Positions 8,203-13,315 of a stretch of 14,338 bases of DNA are shown here, piece by piece. The notes beneath the pieces were generated by a model. That model saw only the letters and a list, made by a program, of their open reading frames with translations. It had not been told where the DNA came from and ran no database searches. The number at the start of each line of letters is the position of its first letter. Position 1 is the stretch's first letter. The stretch spans positions 1 through 14,338 of the forward strand of contig CAMETB010000024.1 in NCBI GenBank assembly GCA_945936265.1, in the 5' to 3' direction. The position numbers were made by a program, and so were the translations under genes. This DNA is from an uncultured Clostridia bacterium. Lineage in GTDB: Bacteria > Bacillota > Clostridia > Oscillospirales > CAG-272.

Positions 8203-9138
8203 TTATGACCTCCTGTTTATAAGTTTTATAAATACGTCTTCAAGCTCCGCGCCGACGGGCTCCATTCCGAGCATCGGCCAACCCTTGTCCGCAAGGGCGC
8301 GGAACATACTTTTTCTTATATCTATGTTCGGGGAGTTCTCAACAAGATATGTAAATGCGTCCCCTTCCCTCTCGCCGACAACCGACACCGAGGTTACCCC
8401 CATAAGATTGCGAAGAAGCGCCATAACCTCTTTCTGAGGTCCTGAAACTTTAACGTGGAAACGGTTATTCTGTCCGAGCGCGTTATTCAGCGACGGGGTT
8501 TTCTCGTCGGCTATTATCTTTCCCTCGTTTATTACCACTATCCTGTCACATATCGCCTGCACCTCGGGCAAAATGTGCGTTGAGAGAATAACGGTATGAC
8601 TTTTGCCGAGATTCCTCATAAGATTTCTTATCTCTATTATCTGCTTCGGGTCAAGACCGACTGTCGGCTCGTCGAATATTATAAATTCGGGATTTCCGAC
8701 AAGCGCCTGCGCTATACCGACTCTCTGACGGTAGCCTTTTGAGAGATTTCTTATAAGTCTTTTTTCAACGTCGGCTATCTTGACAAGCTCGCATATTTCT
8801 TCAAGGTGCTTTTTTTTGTTAAATTCGCACCCTTTTAAATCAAATACGAATGAAAGATACTCCCACACGGTCATATCTATGTAAAGCGGAGGCTGCTCCG
8901 GCAAAAATCCGATTTTCTTTTTTACCCCTATCGGATCGTCGAATATATCGACCCCGTCAACCAGAACATTGCCCGACGTAGGCGCAAGATAGCCGGTTAT
9001 TATATTCATTGTAGTTGATTTTCCGGCTCCGTTCGGCCCCAAAAAACCGAGTATTTCTCCCTTGTTTATGTTGAAAGAAATATCGTCCAGCGCATATTTC
9101 GTGCCGTATTTTTTTACAAGATTCTTTATTTCGACCAT
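8203..9138 (-). CDS. ABC transporter ATP-binding protein (GldA-like)
   Basis: 311 residues. It has all the ATPase motifs: Walker A GPNGAGKST (34-42), Q-loop LPEQPP (79-84), signature LSKGYRQR (132-139), Walker B FIIFDEP (152-158) and the switch His in STHIL (H188). The C-terminal 100 residues are the accessory domain usual in GldA/NatA/CcmA-type exporters. It powers the permease encoded next. The frame has two adjacent ATGs; AGGAG at 9144-9148 is only 2 nt from the first (9141) but 5 nt from the second (9138), so the second is preferred (MVEIKNL...). First gene of a four-gene leftward operon (ATPase, permease, GldG-like, DUF4340) with intergenic distances of 3 bp or less or overlaps. Confidence 0.93.
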   Translation of the reverse strand: MVEIKNLVKKYGTKYALDDISFNINKGEILGFLGPNGAGKSTTMNIITGYLAPTSGNVLVDGVDIFDDPIGVKKKIGFLPEQPPLYIDMTVWEYLSFVFDLKGCEFNKKKHLEEICELVKIADVEKRLIRNLSKGYRQRVGIAQALVGNPEFIIFDEPTVGLDPKQIIEIRNLMRNLGKSHTVILSTHILPEVQAICDRIVVINEGKIIADEKTPSLNNALGQNNRFHVKVSGPQKEVMALLRNLMGVTSVSVVGEREGDAFTYLVENSPNIDIRKSMFRALADKGWPMLGMEPVGAELEDVFIKLINRRS

Positions 9139-9143
9139 CATAT

Positions 9144-9148
9144 CTCCT
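9144..9148 (-). promoter_or_regulatory. Ribosome binding site of the ABC ATPase gene
   Basis: AGGAG is 5 nt from the ATG at 9138 and only 2 nt from the ATG at 9141, which favours the downstream start. Confidence 0.7.
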
Positions 9149-9176
9149 AAAAAATAAAGATAATATTACAGATTAA

Positions 9177-9205
9177 AGTATATCACGCGAAGAGCAATAA
9201 ATCAA
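9177..9205 (-). promoter_or_regulatory. Promoter of the ABC/GldG/DUF4340 operon
   Basis: Read leftward, TTGATT (9200-9205) and TATACT (9177-9182) are 17 bp apart with TGA before the -10. Transcription would start near 9170, about 30 nt before the ATPase start. It is the only clear promoter for all four genes. Confidence 0.8.
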
Positions 9206-9291
9206 TATAATTATTTTTGAAAAATTGTAAAAAAAACTCTTTTTCAGAAATATTTCACCCCGTCATCACGGTTTTTGCAAAATGGAAAAGA

Positions 9292-9339
9292 AAAAATACT
9301 GTGTACTACCCGCATAATCGGATAGTACACAGTATTTTT
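9292..9339. terminator. Strong terminator hairpin after the lipoprotein gene
   Basis: A perfect 17-bp inverted repeat (9292-9308 with 9323-9339; core TACTGTGTACTA) encloses 14 nt that can form three more pairs. A-tract on the left and T-tract on the right make it work in either direction. It lies about 65 bp past the lipoprotein stop and isolates that gene from the ABC operon promoter. Confidence 0.85.
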
Positions 9340-9405
9340 AAGTAATAAATTCGGCTCGAACGATTTCAAATCCGGGCTTTTCATTTTACAACCCCGTTTT
9401 ATAAA

Positions 9406-10182
9406 TTATTCGGTTACCGTAAATTGCGTTGTGCAAATGATGTCTTTATAGTTTCGCGTTGTGATAAGCACAATGAGAACGTATTCTCCCGGTTGTATAG
9501 GGGAAGCGGGGAACGGTACTTTGGTTGAAAGAAATTCGTAGTTATTTTTGTCCGCTTCCGACAAGCCGTCGTATTCCTCCGCTTCCATATATATGTACTG
9601 TGCCTGCCCCTCGGTGTCGTCACTCTTTGCGGTCGGAATTTTTTCAACTACGGAAAATTCTTTACCCTCGGGGTTTTTTATGATTATTTTTTCTTCGTAT
9701 TCATTTCCCGTTTTTATAGTGGAGTTTTCAAAGCTTACGCTGAAATTTCCGTCAGTCGATTGAAGAACGTCAAACTTAATCACAAAGGAGCGTGAATCAG
9801 AGCCCTCTCCGTAGGTGTAAGTGATTTGATACGAGCCTGCGAACAAGGTATCGGGCAAGGCGGAAAGAACGTCAAACTTTGACGGATCCTCGCTGAAAAC
9901 AGGCAAATACTCATACTTGACTTTAAGATCGCTTTTTGCAATCTCAACCTTGGAGCCATCGCTATACACCCCGAAAAATTCTCCGTTAAGATCGGGGGAA
10001 TTGACTCCGTACACAAACGTTGCCCCGTCGGAGTTTAAGTCGAGTTGCCAGCCGTAAAACTGCTCACCGTCGTAAAACTCAATGCTCTCAAGCGTTTTTT
10101 CTTCTTTGCAGGACGTAAAGCAAAAGAGAACGGATAAAACCGTAACAAGCGCAAGGACCGTTGCCAAAACTCTTTTTTTCAT
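9406..10182 (-). CDS. Lipoprotein of unknown function with two Ig-like regions
   Basis: 258 residues from the ATG at 10182; the frame is open to 10224, but AAGGAG at 10189-10194 and the signal peptide fix the inner start. The N-terminus is a lipoprotein signal: MKKR, a hydrophobic stretch (5-22) and the lipobox FTSC with the lipidated Cys at 25 (Phe at -3 is not the classic Leu). After a short charged linker come two beta-rich parts that look like Ig-like domains, about 30-135 (GSYQITYTYG near its end) and 140-258 (PGEYVLIVLITTRNY near its end). It should sit on the outer face of the membrane. No enzyme motif is visible. It has its own promoter and terminator, so it is a single-gene unit next to, but separate from, the ABC operon; a link with that system is possible but not shown. 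Confidence 0.82.
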   Translation of the reverse strand: MKKRVLATVLALVTVLSVLFCFTSCKEEKTLESIEFYDGEQFYGWQLDLNSDGATFVYGVNSPDLNGEFFGVYSDGSKVEIAKSDLKVKYEYLPVFSEDPSKFDVLSALPDTLFAGSYQITYTYGEGSDSRSFVIKFDVLQSTDGNFSVSFENSTIKTGNEYEEKIIIKNPEGKEFSVVEKIPTAKSDDTEGQAQYIYMEAEEYDGLSEADKNNYEFLSTKVPFPASPIQPGEYVLIVLITTRNYKDIICTTQFTVTE

Positions 10183-10188
10183 ATGCCT

Positions 10189-10194
10189 CTCCTT
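10189..10194 (-). promoter_or_regulatory. Ribosome binding site deciding the lipoprotein start
   Basis: AAGGAG stands 6 nt before the ATG at 10182, which begins a well-formed lipoprotein signal peptide. The longer frame to 10224 has no such site. Confidence 0.8.
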
Positions 10195-10248
10195 AGTAAA
10201 ACTAATCAACCGACGAAATTCCAAACCGTATTTCCGCCCGTTTTCTGA

Positions 10249-10277
10249 ATTGTATCATAAAACCGCAAAAAAGTCAA
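10249..10277 (-). promoter_or_regulatory. Promoter of the lipoprotein gene
   Basis: Read leftward, TTGACT (10272-10277) and TACAAT (10249-10254) are 17 bp apart with a TGA extended -10. Transcription would begin near 10242, leaving a leader of about 60 nt. This places the first base inside the longer open frame's upstream region, again favouring the inner start. Confidence 0.82.
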
Positions 10278-10314
10278 TGCTCTATATTCGCCGCCACATT
10301 TGCACCGAACTTCC

Positions 10315-11571
10315 TCAATATTCAACACTTTCTTCGTCGAGCAGAAAGTCGTAAATGCTCATTATAACGATACCATTTTCGTCACGTTTGCGCTTTATAT
10401 CGTCTTTTACGACGATTATTTTTTTGAAAAAGTCCTTTATATTTAAAAGAGAGTTTTTCTCCTGTGCTTGTTTTTCTTCGCTATCCATTGCAAATGCCGA
10501 TTGAATGTAAAATTTATTATTGCCACGGTTAGCGATAAAGTCAACTTCGGCATAATTTCGGACTACTTTCCCTTCCCGATTGCGTTTTGCGGTCTCGACA
10601 ATGCCGACGTCAACTGCAAATCCGCGTTTCAAGAGTTCGAGATAAATAATGTTTTCCATAATGTGATTTTCTTCTTGCTGACGGAAATTAAGAGCGGCGT
10701 TGCGCAAGCCCAAGTCGGTAAAATAGTATTTTGAAGGAGTGGACAGATATTTCTTCCCCTTTACATCGTAGCGCTTGGATTTATCGACTAAAAAAGCGTC
10801 TTCCAGATATGCAAGATAATTTGATACGGTCTTGTCCGCAATAGGAAGATTGACAACGCTTTTGAAAGCATTTGAAAGTTTCAGTGGGTTGGTCAGAGAG
10901 CCGACGCTGGATGCAAGAATTTCGACGATAGCGTTAATTTGCTCTTCGTTCTGTATGCGGTTGCGGTCGATAATATCGTTCAAATAGACGTTTTTTAATT
11001 GCCCTTTGAGATAATTCATTTTCGCTTCTTCGCTCTGTTGTAAAAGGACAAGCGGCAGTCCGCCGTAGGAATAGTATTCCTTCCATCCGTCTGATACAGA
11101 ACCCTTATAAACCGACATAAATTCAGAGAACGACAAAGGCAGAATACGCACCTCGTCTCCACGTCCTCGAAACTCGGTTACAATATCGGTAGATAGGAAT
11201 TTTGAATTGCTACCCGTAACGTAAATATCTACGTTCGGTAGCTTCAGAAGTCCGTTTAATACTCCGACAAAGTTGTCCGCAAGCTGTATTTCATCGAGCA
11301 AAATATAGTACAAGTTGCTATCTGTAATTAAGCTCTTGATATGACGGCTCAAAGCTTTTGGTAAAAGCAGATCGCTGTTTTCATCATCGTCAAGCGAAAT
11401 TTTTATGATATGATCCTCTTGAACCCCTTTATCTTTCAGATAACCGTAAAAAAGCGTATTTAAAAGATAGGACTTTCCGCACCGGCGAATGCCGGTGATT
11501 ATTTTCACCAAACCGTTTTGCTCTCTATCTTTCAGTCTCTGCAGATAAACGTCTCTTTTAATACTTTTCAT
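10315..11571 (-). CDS. AAA-type ATPase with DUF4143 C-terminal domain
   Basis: 418 residues, the usual length for this family. N-terminal AAA_14 ATPase: Walker A GIRRCGKS (27-34), Walker B YILLDEIQ (89-96), sensor TGSNS (119-123) and the RGR finger (135-137). Then the linker GGLP (170-173) and the DUF4143 half: a winged-helix-like part (about 205-290) and a PD-(D/E)XK nuclease-like core with E306, E312, AEVDFIA (341-347) and FYIQ (354-357). Whether the core is still catalytic is unknown; the usual Lys after the last strand is not seen (QSAF). The biochemical role of this very widespread family is not established; DNA binding is likely. GGAGG 4 nt before the ATG supports the start. It has its own promoter, flanked by a repeated 25-bp element, which suggests autoregulation. 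Confidence 0.9.
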   Translation of the reverse strand: MKSIKRDVYLQRLKDREQNGLVKIITGIRRCGKSYLLNTLFYGYLKDKGVQEDHIIKISLDDDENSDLLLPKALSRHIKSLITDSNLYYILLDEIQLADNFVGVLNGLLKLPNVDIYVTGSNSKFLSTDIVTEFRGRGDEVRILPLSFSEFMSVYKGSVSDGWKEYYSYGGLPLVLLQQSEEAKMNYLKGQLKNVYLNDIIDRNRIQNEEQINAIVEILASSVGSLTNPLKLSNAFKSVVNLPIADKTVSNYLAYLEDAFLVDKSKRYDVKGKKYLSTPSKYYFTDLGLRNAALNFRQQEENHIMENIIYLELLKRGFAVDVGIVETAKRNREGKVVRNYAEVDFIANRGNNKFYIQSAFAMDSEEKQAQEKNSLLNIKDFFKKIIVVKDDIKRKRDENGIVIMSIYDFLLDEESVEY

Positions 11572-11581
11572 ATTGCCTCCG

Positions 11582-11606
11582 TTACGAAAAACTGCAACAA
11601 TTTACA
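11582..11606. repeat. Promoter-flanking direct repeat, copy next to the start codon
   Basis: A 25-bp element (core ACGAAAAACTGCAACAAT) that recurs with one mismatch at 11660-11684 in the same orientation. This copy lies between the expected transcription start (near 11617) and the ribosome binding site of the DUF4143 ATPase, so a protein bound here would block the polymerase, and the RNA copy would abut the GGAGG. Confidence 0.85.
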
Positions 11607-11623
11607 TTTTAATTTCCAGATTT

Positions 11624-11652
11624 ATTATAACCAAAACAATATAAAAAGTCAA
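11624..11652 (-). promoter_or_regulatory. Promoter of the DUF4143 ATPase gene
   Basis: Read leftward, TTGACT (11647-11652) and a perfect TATAAT (11624-11629) have a 17-bp spacer. The start would be near 11617, about 45 nt before the ATG. The promoter sits exactly between the two repeat copies. Confidence 0.87.
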
Positions 11653-11659
11653 GGCACCA

Positions 11660-11684
11660 TTACGAAAAACTGCAACAATTCACA
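11660..11684. repeat. Promoter-flanking direct repeat, upstream copy
   Basis: Second copy of the 25-bp element, 24 of 25 bases the same as 11582-11606, beginning 7 bp upstream of the -35 hexamer. Start-to-start distance is 78 bp, close to seven or seven and a half helical turns, so a protein pair could lie near the same face and trap the promoter. Confidence 0.85.
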
Positions 11685-11694
11685 AAAATTTTTC

Positions 11695-11709
11695 GACAAA
11701 TTATTTGTC
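11695..11709. repeat. Small perfect palindrome upstream of the DUF4143 promoter
   Basis: GACAAA and TTTGTC arms flank a 3-bp centre. It lies 10 bp beyond the upstream repeat copy and 12 bp before the tRNA terminator. It could be a separate operator or chance in AT-rich DNA. Confidence 0.4.
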
Positions 11710-11721
11710 AACTATCTTTAA

Positions 11722-11761
11722 CCACATAAAAAAGCACCCGATGGGGTGCTTTTTTATGTGG
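11722..11761. terminator. Terminator of tRNA-Ser, overlapping its CCA end
   Basis: A perfect 18-bp inverted repeat (11722-11739 with 11744-11761) with a 4-nt loop; core AAAAAAGCACCC / GGGTGCTTTTTT, so T-tracts face both ways. Unusually, the base of the stem includes the encoded CCA of the tRNA (11759-11761). Confidence 0.9.
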
Positions 11762-11849
11762 CGGAGAAGGAGAGATTTGAACTCTCGCGCCGGTTACCCG
11801 ACCTACACCCTTAGCAGGGGCGCCTCTTCGGCCTCTTGAGTACTTCTCC
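11759..11849 (-). tRNA. tRNA-Ser (anticodon GCU, reads AGC/AGU)
   Basis: Read leftward, a 91-nt class II tRNA with encoded CCA. The acceptor strands GGAGAAG (11843-11849) and CTTCTCC (11763-11769) pair fully; the discriminator is G (11762), as in serine tRNAs. The anticodon GCU is at 11813-11815 within loop CUGCUAA between the arms CCC and GGG. A long variable arm (GTAGGTCGGGTAACCGGC region) and the T loop GTTCAAATC follow. It has a fully consensus promoter and its own terminator, so it is a single-gene unit. Confidence 0.96.
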
Positions 11850-11859
11850 AAAAATACTT

Positions 11860-11884
11860 GCAAACTGCCGTTTCATCGGTTTGC
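11860..11884 (-). other. Hairpin in the tRNA-Ser 5' leader
   Basis: Arms GCAAAC and GTTTGC (11860-11865 and 11879-11884) fall exactly at the expected first transcribed bases, leaving about 10 nt before the mature tRNA end. The primary transcript would thus begin with a small stem-loop that RNase P later removes. Confidence 0.45.
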
Positions 11885-11890
11885 TTTTCA

Positions 11891-11919
11891 ATTATACACA
11901 ATTTTAGTTCTATTGTCAA
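11891..11919 (-). promoter_or_regulatory. tRNA-Ser promoter, full consensus
   Basis: TTGACA (11914-11919), a 17-bp spacer and TATAAT (11891-11896), all consensus, read leftward. The start should be near 11884. The 149 bp further upstream, to the end of the deacetylase gene, are AT-rich and show nothing else. Confidence 0.92.
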
Positions 11920-12067
11920 TACTTTTTTTCTTGTTTTTGGCGGTTGATATATTTATTTTTCAACTTACAGAATTTTAAAAATGCACTGATTATAATTTTT
12001 CCTCAAAAATACATACAAAAAAGTGTTTAAAATCAAATCAAAGCAGTAAATCAATAAAAGGACGCGT

Positions 12068-12087
12068 GTTATGCCGGAAAGCATAAC
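12068..12087 (-). terminator. Weak terminator-like hairpin over the deacetylase stop codon
   Basis: Perfect 7-bp arms GTTATGC / GCATAAC with a 6-nt loop cover the TAA stop. Only an interrupted T run (CCTTTTATT) follows about 10 nt later, so termination here would be inefficient. Confidence 0.35.
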
Positions 12088-13058
12088 TGTGATATATCTA
12101 TTTCGGCATCCGGCAAAACGTCGGCATAAAAGGCGCCGTTTTTTTCGTAAACGGGAAGAACTGTCGCTAAAATTCCCGCTGGAGTGTATGCTTTTTGTGT
12201 AACCGTGACTTTTCCCGGCGATTTTATTTCAATGGTAAGTTTTTGTGTAAATATCTCCTTGTCAAGCGGACAATTTATTTTAAGCGACACTCTCCTGTCA
12301 GTTTTTGAAATAATTTCAATTTTTGCGCACTCTCTTTCCCTGTAATATTTTACGGCTTCGTTAAGGGACATAACGCATATATCACCAAAGAGACATTTTT
12401 TTGCAAGATACATACATTCGGGCAAAAAGGTGTCGGCTTTTTGTGCGTGAAAAGCGTCCTTTTCCTTATGTGAGAGCCAATGGTTGAGTTGCACGCTCCA
12501 GCCGCCTTTTTCTATCGTTTTATCTATATTTTCGGTATAATCGGCGAGGGAGTATCCGAATTTTGCGGTAAACGTGCCGATATTATACCAATCGAGGTTG
12601 TCAACGTCGTTTATATAATCGTGTCCGCTTCTTGTGGCAAAATAGTAGTCTTTCAGTATCTCTCTGCCCTCTTTTGTATCGTCGCCGTTTGGAATAACAA
12701 ACGATATTATCTTTTGGGACGGATACATTTTTTCAAGAAGTTTTTTCGACTCCTCTGCCTCGTATCTGCGTTTTTCCTCGGGAGTATCGAGGTTATAGCA
12801 AAGGCAATGGGTGATAGAATGAGCGGAAATATCGTACACTCCCTCGGCTAAAAGCTTATCCCACATAGCTTTCAGCTCGGTGTTTATAAAGTTTACGGTC
12901 TGCGCGGAGGTGGCTTTTATTTTAACGCCCGTCTCTTGTTCGATTTTTTTAAAAGTTTCATACGTTTCAAGTGTTGAATCAAGATAGCACCCGTCGTCAA
13001 AAACGAATGAGTAAAGAGCTTTTGCCCCCTTGTAAAACTTTGATATACTTATGTCCAT
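12069..13058 (-). CDS. Polysaccharide deacetylase family protein (CE4/NodB-like), apparently cytoplasmic
   Basis: 329 residues from the ATG at 13058; the frame is open to 13130, but AAGGAG at 13064-13069 and the promoter at 13121-13149 rule out the longer start. CE4 motifs: FDDG at 20-23 (D21 general base, D22 metal ligand), HSITH at 80-84 (both metal-binding His), IPNG at 122-125 in place of the usual RPYG, and LNHW at 191-194 with His193 as probable general acid. These enzymes remove acetyl groups from N-acetylated sugars in chitin, peptidoglycan or related polymers. Residues about 245-329 are a beta-rich extra domain. There is no signal peptide or membrane helix, unlike most cell-wall deacetylases, so a small soluble substrate inside the cell or an unknown export route is possible. 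It stands alone, divergent from typA. Confidence 0.85.
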   Translation of the reverse strand: MDISISKFYKGAKALYSFVFDDGCYLDSTLETYETFKKIEQETGVKIKATSAQTVNFINTELKAMWDKLLAEGVYDISAHSITHCLCYNLDTPEEKRRYEAEESKKLLEKMYPSQKIISFVIPNGDDTKEGREILKDYYFATRSGHDYINDVDNLDWYNIGTFTAKFGYSLADYTENIDKTIEKGGWSVQLNHWLSHKEKDAFHAQKADTFLPECMYLAKKCLFGDICVMSLNEAVKYYRERECAKIEIISKTDRRVSLKINCPLDKEIFTQKLTIEIKSPGKVTVTQKAYTPAGILATVLPVYEKNGAFYADVLPDAEIDISQLCFPA

Positions 13059-13063
13059 TTTAT

Positions 13064-13069
13064 CTCCTT
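13064..13069 (-). promoter_or_regulatory. Ribosome binding site deciding the deacetylase start
   Basis: AAGGAG is 5 nt before the ATG at 13058. The longer in-frame start at 13130 overlaps the promoter and cannot be translated from it. Confidence 0.82.
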
Positions 13070-13082
13070 TTTGCACACTCCC

Positions 13083-13104
13083 CCGATGCTTTTTGAAAAA
13101 TCGG
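13083..13104 (-). other. Hairpin in the deacetylase mRNA leader
   Basis: CCGAT/ATCGG arms continue into TTTT/AAAA pairing with a 2-nt bulge. It falls between the promoter start (near 13114) and the ribosome binding site. It may modulate translation; this is only inferred. Confidence 0.35.
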
Positions 13105-13120
13105 TCGGTTTTACATATAC

Positions 13121-13149
13121 ATTTTACCACCGCCTAAGGCAGTTGTCAA
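13121..13149 (-). promoter_or_regulatory. Deacetylase promoter with palindromic spacer
   Basis: Read leftward, TTGACA (13144-13149) and TAAAAT (13121-13126) are 17 bp apart with TGG before the -10. The spacer contains GCCTTAGGC (13132-13140), an odd-centred palindrome extended by near-matching flanks, in a place where a bound protein would control the promoter. Confidence 0.82.
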
Positions 13150-13269
13150 CAGGGTTCATATTATTATTCCAAGCCGTTTTTGACAGCGTTTTGAAAAAGT
13201 GTGCCTGACCTTTTTTCACTTTTTTGAATTTTTTTCGTAAAAACTCTTTTAATTTTAAATATTATATGA

Positions 13270-13275
13270 TACAAT
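13270..13275 (+). promoter_or_regulatory. Likely typA -10 element
   Basis: TACAAT preceded by TGA forms an extended -10; no good -35 is present at 16-18 bp. Transcription would begin near 13282, about 34 nt before the ATG. Further upstream (13194-13224) is an AAAAAGTG/CACTTTTT inverted repeat of unknown role. Confidence 0.6.
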
Positions 13276-13315
13276 ATGTGAGTTAAAATTCTTATATTTT
13301 AAGGAAGATAAAAAA

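Noticed and set aside
11582..11684. CRISPR-like array from the 25-bp repeats
   Set aside because: Only two copies, 53 bp apart, with a complete promoter in the gap and no cas gene.
11582..11849. Integrated element next to tRNA-Ser (tRNA 3' ends are common integration sites)
   Set aside because: No second copy of the tRNA 3' end, no integrase and no change in base or codon use in the DUF4143 gene or its neighbours.
12480..12851. 123-codon + strand frame inside the deacetylase gene
   Set aside because: Antisense shadow; the opposite strand has all CE4 motifs in order.
13194..13224. Terminator upstream of typA
   Set aside because: The AAAAAGTG/CACTTTTT arms have a 15-nt loop and no GC-rich stem, and no rightward gene precedes it.
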